DNA from: Lutibacter sp.
Lineage (GTDB): Bacteria > Bacteroidota > Bacteroidia > Flavobacteriales > Flavobacteriaceae
DNA length: 34,658 bases
NCBI GenBank assembly: GCA_027449025.1
Contig: DAIDMK010000030.1
Span: forward strand, 1 to 34,658
Direction: 5' to 3'
In this document: positions 16,954 through 24,779 of the stretch, one piece after another
Position numbering within the stretch: position 1 is the first letter of the stretch
Layout: each line of letters starts with the position of its first letter
The notes under the pieces: generated by a model
What the model was told of the DNA's origin: nothing
Seen by the model: the letters and a program-made list of their open reading frames with translations, nothing else
Databases searched by the model: none
Made by a program: the position numbers and the translations under genes

Positions 16954-17568
16954 TTATTTTATCGGTTCAGGTTCAGTAATAATTTGAGGATATTTATCTT
17001 TCAAATTGTCAATTTTCTCTTGTAAACTTTTTGAAGGGTTGTCCTTGTAATCATTAAGTAATTCGTCATAAGTTCTGCCGTATAATCTTTTAGAAAGTTT
17101 ATTTCTCAACTCGTTATAAGCGCCTTCAATTTCATTTTGTACAGAGATGTACATCCCATAAGAGGTACCTCTATCACTTTGCAAGGAAATAATTGCTTTT
17201 GATGGATGATCTGAAGAATTTGGATCTTTATCACCACCACAATAATCACAAGGCTCACCTGGTTTACCGTCAATGGGAGTTCCTAAACCACCTCCATTAT
17301 CAATAAATTTCATTGCCAAACGTTTAACGTCAGTTACTTTTACATATTCATTTTCAACCAACAACTGGTTGTTTCTATTGACAACAATATCCAAAACGTT
17401 TTTTTCTTTTACGATTACGTCAGACTGTTGATCTGTTTTCTCAGGTAATTTACGCGCAATACCTGAATCAACATCCATCGTAGTAGTCACTAAGAAAAAT
17501 ATTAAAAGCAAGAACGCAATGTCTGCCATTGAACCAGCATTAATTTCTCCAATTTCTCTTCTTGCCAT
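16954..17568 (-). CDS. exbD: ExbD/TolR-family protein with CxxC insert
   Basis: This is the second ExbD-type subunit, 204 residues. The TM helix carries the conserved Asp in the N-terminal segment (GSMADIAFLLLIFFLVTT). The periplasmic domain is longer than in the partner ExbD and has an insertion around residues 94-120 rich in Gly and Asp. It includes the pair Cys107-x2-Cys110 (PCDYCGG). The two cysteines could form a disulfide or bind a metal in the periplasm. Eight bases separate it from the upstream membrane gene and nine from the next exbD, a tightly packed operon. A role with the ExbB at 18046-18792 is inferred from position. Confidence 0.9.
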   Translation of the reverse strand: MARREIGEINAGSMADIAFLLLIFFLVTTTMDVDSGIARKLPEKTDQQSDVIVKEKNVLDIVVNRNNQLLVENEYVKVTDVKRLAMKFIDNGGGLGTPIDGKPGEPCDYCGGDKDPNSSDHPSKAIISLQSDRGTSYGMYISVQNEIEGAYNELRNKLSKRLYGRTYDELLNDYKDNPSKSLQEKIDNLKDKYPQIITEPEPIK

Positions 17569-17575
17569 AATTATC

Positions 17576-18040
17576 TTAATTTTTTATAAGTGATTTTACA
17601 AAGTCATACAAAAAGAATCCTAAACCAATGGTTCCTAATATAAAACTGTAATTAATTAAGGTGCTTACCCATTTAGAAACACTTCCTGCTTCACCATCTG
17701 CTAATACTTTACCCATAGCGTCTGTTGTAGCTTCATCAGTTGCAAAGGCATAAGCCAGCACCAATAAAAGGGCCATTGCTCCAACGCCCAACAAGGTTCT
17801 TTTTAAAACCTCAGGATGTTTGGATAAATTGAGCAATGAAAAAATTACTGCAATTAATGCTGTAGCAATCAATAAAAATTTAGAAAATGAGATAAATGGA
17901 GATAAAATACTAGCTTGCAAGGCTCCATCTTCCTTTATTGCGTCATCACCTTCCATTACGATTCTAACGAAAAAGTAGAACCCTACCAATCCAATAAAAG
18001 CAGTAACAAAAGTTAATATTTTTGATGTTTTCGTATTCAT
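17576..18040 (-). CDS. Small membrane protein in the ExbB/ExbD operon
   Basis: This is a 154-residue protein with four predicted membrane segments (about residues 8-25, 46-68, 80-100 and 128-150). It has no recognised catalytic motif. It lies between exbB (5-base gap) and the first exbD (7-base gap). Such a membrane protein is often found at this position in flavobacterial exbB-exbD operons, so it may be an accessory part of the motor complex. Its function is unknown. Confidence 0.75.
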   Translation of the reverse strand: MNTKTSKILTFVTAFIGLVGFYFFVRIVMEGDDAIKEDGALQASILSPFISFSKFLLIATALIAVIFSLLNLSKHPEVLKRTLLGVGAMALLLVLAYAFATDEATTDAMGKVLADGEAGSVSKWVSTLINYSFILGTIGLGFFLYDFVKSLIKN

Positions 18041-18045
18041 AATTA

Positions 18046-18792
18046 TTATTTTTTGTGTCTAACCAAAAGGTCAACTAGTGAAATTGAAGCATCTTCCATA
18101 TTGTTTACAATACTATCTACTTTAGAGATAATGTAATTATAAAAAACTTGAAGAATAATTGCAACAACTAAACCAAACACAGTTGTTAACAAGGCTACTT
18201 TAATACCTCCAGCAACAACAGTTGGAGAGATATCTCCTGCAGCTTGAATAGAGTCAAAAGCACTAATCATACCGATTACAGTACCCATGAAACCAAGCAT
18301 TGGTGCCAAAGCAATAAATAAAGATAACCAAGAAATGTTTTTTTCCAATAATCCCATTTGAACGCCGCCATAAGCAACAACTGCTTTTTCAGCTGATTCA
18401 ACTCCTTCATCCATTCTATCTAATCCTTGATAAAATATAGATGCAACAGGACCTTTGGTGTTTCTGCAAACTTCTTTTGCTGCCTCAACACCACCTGAAG
18501 CTAATGCTTCATCTACTTGACCTACTAATTTTTTGGTGTTGGTAGTAGCCATGTTAAGGTAAATAATTCTTTCAATTGCAATTGCCAACCCTAAAATTAA
18601 GGTTACCAATACGATTCCCATAAAGAAAGGACCTCCTTCTATGAAACGTTGTTTTAATTCTTGATGAAATGTTTTTGATTCGGTTGCATCTGCAACTTGT
18701 TCTGTGTTAGCTGCATCCTGTGCAATAGCTTTAGGTGCTGCTCCAAATAACAATAATCCTGTGATTGCAAGGATAGTAAATAGTCTTTTCAT
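18046..18792 (-). CDS. exbB: MotA/TolQ/ExbB proton-channel protein
   Basis: This is the multi-span partner of ExbD that forms the proton channel. The N-terminus looks like a cleavable signal or first TM (residues 1-24, AAPKAIAQ). It is followed by a soluble stretch, a TM near 56-76, the cytoplasmic loop and two further TMs in the MotA_ExbB domain. The conserved run LAPMLGFMGTVIGMISAF (about 162-180) and the later GGIKVALLTTVFGLVVAI are typical. It is the first gene of the four-gene operon. The TonB partner is not in the window. A possible -7 element (minus-strand TAATTTTG at 18969-18976) is far upstream and unconvincing. Confidence 0.93.
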   Translation of the reverse strand: MKRLFTILAITGLLLFGAAPKAIAQDAANTEQVADATESKTFHQELKQRFIEGGPFFMGIVLVTLILGLAIAIERIIYLNMATTNTKKLVGQVDEALASGGVEAAKEVCRNTKGPVASIFYQGLDRMDEGVESAEKAVVAYGGVQMGLLEKNISWLSLFIALAPMLGFMGTVIGMISAFDSIQAAGDISPTVVAGGIKVALLTTVFGLVVAIILQVFYNYIISKVDSIVNNMEDASISLVDLLVRHKK

Positions 18793-19085
18793 TGTCTAAT
18801 AGTTAATTTATTAATTTCACGGGTTAAATATATAATAATTTTTACAAAACAAACAAGTCAGCGAAGAGAAAGATTTTAAAGTCTTTAACTTATCTAATAC
18901 CTCTACGTTCAGACATCTTTTGCGTATGGCAAGTAACAAAAAAATGTTGAGTTCTAAAAATTTTCTGACAAAATTAAAATGATTATTTTTACTGTATATT
19001 TTTTTTATAATTTACAAAAATTATTGCGTTTTAGCATAAAATATTAAAAATTATATCAATAAAACCACATTTAATTAAAAAAAAA

Positions 19086-20123
19086 TTATTCAAGCTCACT
19101 CATTTCTCCTCTAAGTTGGGCTTCAAAAGTAGCTTTAAAATTGTTTTTTGATATATTTTCACCCAATAAGTACATCAATTTAGCCAAAGCTGATTCCGTT
19201 GTGATATCACCCCCATTGATAATTCCTGCTTTTTTTAATTCAATACTGGTTTCATAATGACCCATAATAACACTGCCCGCAATACATTGGGTAACATTAA
19301 TTATATGTATCCCTTTATCAATTGTTTCTTTCAACGAATCAATAAACCATTTTTCGGTGGGAGCATTTCCTGAGCCAAATGTTTCTAGAATTACGCCCTT
19401 AAGACCATCAATAGCTAAGATAGTAGCAACAACATTTTTTGTGATTCCTGGAAAAATTTTTAAGATTACAATATTATTGTCCAACCGTTTTCGAACTGTA
19501 AAGGGTTTTGTTCTATTTGGCTTGTTAATTAATTGCTTATATAGTTTTAAATGAACACCACTTTCTCCAAGCGGTGGAAAATTAGGTGAAGTGAATGCTT
19601 CAAAATGTTCGGCATTGATTTTTGTGGTTCTGTTTGCACGATATAATTTGTATTCAAAATACAGACAGACTTCCGTAATTATTGGATCACCGTTTTCTTG
19701 TGATGCTGCTACTTCAATTGATGTTATTAAATTTTCTTTGGCATCTGTTCTTAAATCGCCAATTGGCAATTGCGAACCTGTAAAAATAACAGGTTTTGAA
19801 AGATTTTCGAACATAAAGCTTATTGCTGAAGCTGTATAAGACATGGTGTCTGACCCATGCAAGACCACAAAACCATCGAACTTTTCATAGTTTTTTTCAA
19901 TTATTTCTGCAATAAAAACCCAATTATCTGGATTCATATTAGATGAATCGATGGGTTCATCAAGCGAAATACTTTGAATGGTGCAATTTAATTGGTTAAG
20001 TTCTGGGATGTGTTTTAAAAGTTTGTCGAAATTAAATATTTTTAAAGCACCTGTTTTATAGTCTTTAACCATACCTATGGTTCCTCCTGTATATATTAAT
20101 AGGATATGAGGGATTTTTGCCAT
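19086..20123 (-). CDS. ansA: Type I (cytosolic) L-asparaginase
   Basis: This enzyme hydrolyses L-asparagine to aspartate and ammonia. The chosen start (MAKIPHILLIYTGGTIGM) gives 345 aa and fits the family. The frame is open to 20171, but the extra 16 residues are unlike the family. The first active-site Thr lies in TGGTIG (12-17), the second motif is VVLHGSDTMSYTASA, and GSQLPIGDLRTDA follows. There is no signal peptide, so it is the type I enzyme. It is transcribed away from the zinc protease gene, with 77 bases between starts. Confidence 0.92.
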   Translation of the reverse strand: MAKIPHILLIYTGGTIGMVKDYKTGALKIFNFDKLLKHIPELNQLNCTIQSISLDEPIDSSNMNPDNWVFIAEIIEKNYEKFDGFVVLHGSDTMSYTASAISFMFENLSKPVIFTGSQLPIGDLRTDAKENLITSIEVAASQENGDPIITEVCLYFEYKLYRANRTTKINAEHFEAFTSPNFPPLGESGVHLKLYKQLINKPNRTKPFTVRKRLDNNIVILKIFPGITKNVVATILAIDGLKGVILETFGSGNAPTEKWFIDSLKETIDKGIHIINVTQCIAGSVIMGHYETSIELKKAGIINGGDITTESALAKLMYLLGENISKNNFKATFEAQLRGEMSELE

Positions 20124-20200
20124 TTTGTCTGTTCCTGTATTTTGGAATAATTTATGATGTAAATTTACCAAAAAAATACAACAATTAAAAAAGGAAAAAT

Positions 20201-20899
20201 ATGATAGGATTTTATATTATAATAGGTTTGATCTCTCTGGTTAGTTGGCTGGTTAGCCAAAAGCTAAAAAACAAATTTAAGTATTACTCAGAAATTCAAC
20301 TAGAAAACGGTTTAAGCGGAAGGGAAATTGCCCAAAAAATGTTAAATGACAATGGCATTTATGATGTAGAAATCATATCAACACCAGGTCAATTGACCGA
20401 TCATTACAATCCACAAAACAAAACCGTCAATTTGAGTGAATCGGTTTATTCTCAACGAAACGCCGCCTCTGCCTGCGTGGCTGCCCATGAAGTTGGACAC
20501 GCTGTTCAACATGCACAAGCATACCAATGGCTGCAATTGCGGTCATCTTTAGTGCCGGCAGTGAATATTTCTTCTAAATTTTCACAATGGCTGGTTATTG
20601 GCGGATTAATTTTGGGTGCCGCATCGGGAGAGTCGGGCATTGGTTTTACCATAGCGGTGATTGGTCTTGCAATGATGGCTGTCGCAACTTTGTTCAGTTT
20701 TATCACCTTGCCTGTTGAATATGATGCCAGTAACAGGGCTTTGGCTTGGTTAAAAACAAATAATATGCTTACAAACAGGGAGCAAGATGGCGCAAAAGAT
20801 GCTTTAAAATGGGCTGCCAGAACTTATTTGGTTGCGGCAATTGGATCATTGGCTATGCTACTTTATTGGGGTATAAGCATTTTAGGAGGCAGAGATTAA
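20201..20899 (+). CDS. yugP: YugP-type membrane zinc metallopeptidase
   Basis: This is a membrane-bound protease of the Zn_peptidase_2 family. An N-terminal TM (about residues 1-20) is followed by the catalytic region, with HEVGH at 96-100 and a nearby His104 (HAVQHA). Two or more further TMs lie in the C-terminal half, where the conserved ITLPVEYDASNRALAWL motif lies. The length (232 aa) is normal. It is preceded by a good AGGA ribosome binding site 5 bases before the ATG, which is unusual in this window. It is followed by a terminator, so it is likely monocistronic. The substrate is unknown. Confidence 0.9.
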   Translation: MIGFYIIIGLISLVSWLVSQKLKNKFKYYSEIQLENGLSGREIAQKMLNDNGIYDVEIISTPGQLTDHYNPQNKTVNLSESVYSQRNAASACVAAHEVGHAVQHAQAYQWLQLRSSLVPAVNISSKFSQWLVIGGLILGAASGESGIGFTIAVIGLAMMAVATLFSFITLPVEYDASNRALAWLKTNNMLTNREQDGAKDALKWAARTYLVAAIGSLAMLLYWGISILGGRD

Positions 20900-20918
20900 A
20901 CAGGTGAAAAGTTTTAAA

Positions 20919-20940
20919 AAAAGCCGTTAATTCGGCTTTT
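20919..20940 (+). terminator. Terminator after yugP
   Basis: A perfect 8-bp stem AAAAGCCG/CGGCTTTT with a 6-base loop is followed by a T-rich tail. It lies 20 bases past the protease stop. Confidence 0.8.
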
Positions 20941-21284
20941 CTTATTTTCATCACTTTATTTTTAACATTTTATAAGCGCCTGAAATACACGTGCTTAAAA
21001 TCAATGTTTTCAATATTTGGGATGGGCTCAAAGGTTAAATAACAGACACCTAGTAGAATAATGAAATGGTGATTGCGAATTATAAAAATCTTTAGCATAT
21101 TGAAAAAGCAGCTGAAAGCAATCACAACATGTATCAAATAGGAATCAATCTACCGGAATCACATTATTAGAAAAAATCCTATTAAAAATGAATGAAATGC
21201 AGGCTCAGTTAATTGAAATTATAATGAAATTTTCTTGGGTTACCCATTCACAAAAACAGAAGGCTCTAAGTGCTTTTTTTATAG
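20941..21284. other. Intergenic region with possible gene remnant
   Basis: This stretch between the yugP terminator and the comEC stop has no intact gene. Its right half contains the remnant described at 21066-21295. The left half shows nothing I can name. Confidence 0.6.
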
Positions 21285-21295
21285 CTATTTATTAA
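21066..21295 (+). pseudogene. Possible decayed reading frame
   Basis: A plus-strand translation gives helix-like stretches broken by one in-frame stop and a frameshift: HIEKAAESNHNMYQIGINL, then after a frame change GITLLEKILLKMNEMQAQL, continuing to a stop at 21293-21295. The composition looks coding (Glu, Lys, Leu and Ile in heptad-like spacing). I do not recognise the parent gene. It could equally be chance in AT-rich DNA. Confidence 0.25.
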
Positions 21296-23330
21296 GGACA
21301 AAAGCTCCTTTTTGCAATGTATTGTGAAAAGGAGTTTTATTTTTCAAGCAGGTTTGTTCCCAATCTTTCATATAACTTTTATAATTTGTGCCATCCGCAA
21401 CCACTATTTTTGGTTTCAATTTTTCAATCAATCTTTCCAGATTTATTTTAGGAGATTGTCGCAAAATTACAATTGTTGGTTTTACTGAATTAACCTTGTA
21501 AATCCCTAAACTGTCGATTAATAAAATAGTTTCTTTGTTAAAACTATACAGGTTTTTTATTTTATCTGAAGGCAGCATTTCATCCAATCCTGCACCAACC
21601 ATATAGGCTAACTTATAATTAGCATTGTGTCTAATAGAATCTGTTGAACTATCGAATCGAATCTTATACCCGTTTCTTATTCCAACCGTGCTTGCCTTAC
21701 TTTCGTTAAAAACAATAAATTCCTTCGTAGATTGTCGCTTTTGTTTTTCAAAAATAAAAATTGTTTGAAGCAATACAATTGAAATTAAAACGAGTATAAA
21801 TCGATAGTATTCTTTTTTCTCTGTCCATTTTAGCACAAAAAATAACAAGGCATAAAATGCCAGCATCAGCAAAAACGATATTGAAATTTGCTTTATGATA
21901 AAAAATTCTTGGTGCGCAATCCAAGCTACAAAATGATTCATTTGCTGAATGATAAAAATGTAAACATCTACCATTAACTGGGGTTCAATTTTTAAAACCA
22001 ACAAAATGATGACAACGATTCCGGTAGTTAAAATAATTCCCAAAAACGGAATGATTACCAAATTAGACACAAAAAACAATCCGGGAAACTGATGAAAATA
22101 ATAGAGACTCAATGGTAAAACGCCAATTTGTGCAGCTATTGAAACCGTTAATAATTGCCATAATTTATCTAAAACCCAAAACCGTGGCTTCCATAAATTA
22201 TAAAATTTTGGCTGAATCCAAACAATAGAAAAAACCGCAGAATAACTCAACTGAAATCCGACTTCAAACAAATAATACGGATTGAACAACAGCAAAAAGA
22301 ACATAGAAATAACCAAGGTTTTATAGGTGCTTGAAGGTCGGTTTACTTGCATTGCAATTGCAATTGCGGTAAACATGGCCACTGCCCTTACTACCGAAGC
22401 AGACAAGCCCGAAAGTATGGCATACATCCATAAAAGAATTATAATAATGATAGTTGCTGATATTTTTCCATGTTTAAAATAATGTAAAGGCTTAAATACT
22501 GCCGTTAAAATCAGCAATATAATCCCGATGTGTAGCCCAGAAATCGCCAAAATATGAATGGCTCCAGCACCCGCATAACTTTGTTGCAGCTCACTTGTAA
22601 TATTTTGCCGCTGACCTAAAATCAATGCCTTAACTACCGCCAATTCATCATCTTTAAATCCGTTTTGAATTAATGACGAATTAATTCTTTCTCTAATGTT
22701 TGCGGCAATTCCCTTTACTGTTAGATTGGTTTTCTTCAATTTCAAATATTGAGAATTGTTTGCATAAATTTGATGGTGAATTTGTTGTTGCTGCAAGTAT
22801 TTTTTATAATTAAAACCATACGGATTTAACGGTTCAGCAATTGCGCTGAAAACCAATTTAACCGCCAAACGATCATTGATCCGCAATTGATTTTTTGTGC
22901 TGTCTTTATAAATATTTACCAAGATTTTACCGATAGATTTTTTGCCGTTCAATTGATATACTTCAGCTTCATATTTATCGTAATAGGCTGTAGGTTTCAG
23001 TACGCTTTCAATGGTAATTAATGCTGTTACAGGATTTTCATCAGAAAAATTTACCACTTTTGAATAATGATGTTTATTATTTAGCTGATTTTTGAGCGTA
23101 ATGGCACCCAAACCAATGAAAAAGGAAAGCAAAAAAACTAGTACGGGAAATATAAATGGGGTTTGAAATTGCTTGTTTGCATAAAAATAAACAGCTGTAA
23201 ATAGCAGGATTAATGCACTAAAAACAACAAGCAAATAAACTAGCTGCAGGTTAAAATAATGTCCAAAAAGAATTCCAGCCATCAAAAAGACAGTAAGTTG
23301 CGCGGGAATAAATTTCAGGAATTTTATCAT
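21285..23330 (-). CDS. comEC: ComEC/Rec2-family DNA uptake channel
   Basis: This is a polytopic inner-membrane protein that carries single-stranded DNA into the cytoplasm during natural transformation. The N-terminal TMs and a soluble OB-like DUF4131 domain (about residues 60-200) precede the Competence domain. That domain carries the signature LAISGLHIGIILLI and LSGLSASVVRA and about eight TMs. The C-terminal portion after about residue 530 corresponds to the metallo-beta-lactamase region of longer ComEC proteins, but I see no HxHxDH motif, so nuclease activity is unlikely in this copy. At 681 aa it is shorter than the roughly 750-800 aa of Firmicutes and Proteobacteria. A diverged copy of the 88-bp repeat ends 44 bases upstream of its start. 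Confidence 0.92.
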   Translation of the reverse strand: MIKFLKFIPAQLTVFLMAGILFGHYFNLQLVYLLVVFSALILLFTAVYFYANKQFQTPFIFPVLVFLLSFFIGLGAITLKNQLNNKHHYSKVVNFSDENPVTALITIESVLKPTAYYDKYEAEVYQLNGKKSIGKILVNIYKDSTKNQLRINDRLAVKLVFSAIAEPLNPYGFNYKKYLQQQQIHHQIYANNSQYLKLKKTNLTVKGIAANIRERINSSLIQNGFKDDELAVVKALILGQRQNITSELQQSYAGAGAIHILAISGLHIGIILLILTAVFKPLHYFKHGKISATIIIIILLWMYAILSGLSASVVRAVAMFTAIAIAMQVNRPSSTYKTLVISMFFLLLFNPYYLFEVGFQLSYSAVFSIVWIQPKFYNLWKPRFWVLDKLWQLLTVSIAAQIGVLPLSLYYFHQFPGLFFVSNLVIIPFLGIILTTGIVVIILLVLKIEPQLMVDVYIFIIQQMNHFVAWIAHQEFFIIKQISISFLLMLAFYALLFFVLKWTEKKEYYRFILVLISIVLLQTIFIFEKQKRQSTKEFIVFNESKASTVGIRNGYKIRFDSSTDSIRHNANYKLAYMVGAGLDEMLPSDKIKNLYSFNKETILLIDSLGIYKVNSVKPTIVILRQSPKINLERLIEKLKPKIVVADGTNYKSYMKDWEQTCLKNKTPFHNTLQKGAFVLNK

Positions 23331-23373
23331 AGCAGGATAAATTTAATAAAAAACCAATAGAAAAAGAATTTCC

Positions 23374-23461
23374 TCTGTTTATATTTTATTTTTTAGCTGG
23401 CACAAATGCAGTTCGCCATTAATCATTCCTTTGTGTATCAATATTTGTAATGCTCGTTCAT
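23374..23461 (-). repeat. Third, diverged copy of the 88-bp repeat
   Basis: This aligns along its full length with the tandem units at 894-1069, including the core TTCGCCATTAATCATTC. On the minus strand the small frame is retained to its stop (RALQILIHKGMINGE..., LKNKI-stop). One base is missing just after the start codon, so the ATG is out of frame and this copy is broken. As near mmdB, the unit lies just upstream of a gene start (comEC) in the same orientation. Confidence 0.8.
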
Positions 23462-23520
23462 CATATCAATTTTAAATTAAATTTTCAGTAACAATTGTTA
23501 CAGTATGATTTTTATCACTA

Positions 23521-23548
23521 TTGTCGCTTTCGTTTCATTGTAATTTTG
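23521..23548 (+). promoter_or_regulatory. Promoter of the secreted protein gene (TTG-N17-TAATTTTG)
   Basis: TTG at 23521-23523 and TAATTTTG at 23541-23548 are spaced 17 bases apart, matching the flavobacterial TTG/TAnnTTTG pattern. The element ends 23 bases before the ATG at 23572. This argues against the earlier TTG at 23521 as a start codon. Confidence 0.65.
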
Positions 23549-23571
23549 ATCGATTAATAAATTATAACATT

Positions 23572-24459
23572 ATGAAAAATATCTTTATCAGCCTTTTATT
23601 TATTTTAATTTTCAGCACGGGTTCCTTCGGACAAGCTATATCGCCCTATATTAAAATTGGTGAAACAACCGAAAACATGAAACAAGCATCGGAAAAAATT
23701 ACCGAAGCTTTACAAAAAAATTCCTTTACAATTTTAGGGTCTTACAATCCTTCAAATAAAAGTTCATTAAAAGTGATTGCTTTTACAAGAACAGATTTGA
23801 AAAACACTGTTGTAAAAGTTACTGACAGAGGTGCTCTTGCCGCGGTATTTAAAGTTGGTTTGGTGGAAAAAAACGGAAAAGTAACTATGTCATATACCAA
23901 TCCAGAATATATTTTAAGAGCTTATTTGGGTGACAACTACAACACCTTTAAAAGCACTTTTCAAAAATTTGACACCGATTTAAAAACTTCTTTTGCTGCA
24001 ATTGGTAATGAATTTAAGCCTTTCGGCGGAACTGTAAAAGCAGAAAATTTAAAAAAATATCATTATAAAATAATGATGCCTTATTTTACAGATCCTGTTA
24101 CACTTAATGAATTTTCATCGTTTGAAGAAGGTGTAAGAATCATAGAAGCCAATTTGAAAGCCAAAAAAGGAGCAACTGTTTTGGTTTATAAACTGATTTA
24201 TGAAAAAGAAGATATTGCTGTTTTTGGCATTGGACTTCAAGATAAAGAAAATGGAGAATCTCATTTTTTACCAATTATTGGAGAAGACAATATTGCCGCC
24301 ATGCCTTATGAAATTATTTTACAGGATAAAAAAGCAACGATGCTTCCTGGAAAATACCGATTGGCTGTGAGTTGGCCAGAATTAAGTATGGGTACTTTTA
24401 TGAAAATTGTGAGTACTCCGGGAAATATAGAAGATACTTTGGAAGCAATTTGCAAGTAA
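23572..24459 (+). CDS. Secreted protein of unknown function
   Basis: This 295-residue protein has a clear signal peptide (MKNIFISLLFILIFSTGSFGQ, cleavage after about residue 21). The mature N-terminal half (KASEKITEAL-type helix followed by FTILGSYNP and strands) is vaguely like DUF302/TT1751 domains, but the match is too weak to claim. The second half carries YHYKIMMPYFTDPVTL and a C-terminal beta-rich part (GKYRLAVSWPELSMG). There are no membrane segments after the signal. It has its own promoter and terminator, so it is monocistronic. I do not recognise its function. A periplasmic or surface location is inferred. Confidence 0.75.
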   Translation: MKNIFISLLFILIFSTGSFGQAISPYIKIGETTENMKQASEKITEALQKNSFTILGSYNPSNKSSLKVIAFTRTDLKNTVVKVTDRGALAAVFKVGLVEKNGKVTMSYTNPEYILRAYLGDNYNTFKSTFQKFDTDLKTSFAAIGNEFKPFGGTVKAENLKKYHYKIMMPYFTDPVTLNEFSSFEEGVRIIEANLKAKKGATVLVYKLIYEKEDIAVFGIGLQDKENGESHFLPIIGEDNIAAMPYEIILQDKKATMLPGKYRLAVSWPELSMGTFMKIVSTPGNIEDTLEAICK

Positions 24460-24478
24460 ACTTTTAATTGAAATTTTT

Positions 24479-24517
24479 AATAGGGTTTAGCGTTTTAATG
24501 AAATTCTAAACCCTATT
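24479..24517 (+). terminator. Terminator after the secreted-protein gene
   Basis: A perfect 12-bp stem AATAGGGTTTAG/CTAAACCCTATT with a 15-base loop is followed by TTCTTTCC. It lies 19 bases past the stop. Confidence 0.75.
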
Positions 24518-24560
24518 TTCTTTCCTATATTTTAACGCAATGAAAATTAGCTAAGAGTAC

Positions 24561-24581
24561 TAAAAACCTAACAGGTTTTTA
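24561..24581 (-). terminator. Hairpin downstream of lpxB, possible terminator
   Basis: A perfect 9-bp stem TAAAAACCT/AGGTTTTTA has a 3-base loop and A/T runs on both sides. It is about 200 bases past the lpxB stop, so it may end the lpxB operon or be part of the repeat beside it. Confidence 0.4.
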
Positions 24582-24760
24582 ATTAGCCTTTCAACTGCGC
24601 TTAGGGTAAACTTATTGTTTGACCTCTTTTTTGCTTTTCGCAAAAAAACACGTAGTGAAATACCTGTATTCATAAATTCCTTATCATCAAAATATAGATA
24701 GCGAATAAAGCCCGACCCAAAGGGGAACGCCCACCGAAATAACGGGCATACCAATAATAT
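24582..24760. repeat. Decayed dispersed intergenic repeat, probable
   Basis: The stretch has segments such as TTTCAACTGCGCTTAGGGT and, on the minus strand, GGCGTTCCCCTTTGGGTCGG. From memory these resemble repeated intergenic sequences found widely in flavobacterial genomes. It is more GC-rich than its surroundings. No second copy is in this window, so the call rests on recollection. Confidence 0.35.
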
Positions 24761-24779
24761 TCTTTAAATAAATTGCTTT

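Larger units (their letters stand above)
24460..24779. other. Intergenic region between converging genes
   Basis: This 320-bp region holds the terminator of the secreted-protein gene (24479-24517), a second hairpin (24561-24581) and a repeat-like stretch (24582-24760). The 64-codon minus-strand frame over the last of these looks like a by-product of that repeat, not a gene. Confidence 0.6.

Noticed and set aside
18969-18976. TAATTTTG box on the minus strand as exbB promoter
   Set aside because: It is 170 bases upstream of the gene without a -33 partner in AT-rich DNA; too weak to list as a feature.
24560-24754. 64-codon minus-strand open frame
   Set aside because: It covers a repeat-like block and a hairpin, has an odd composition and no recognisable domain.
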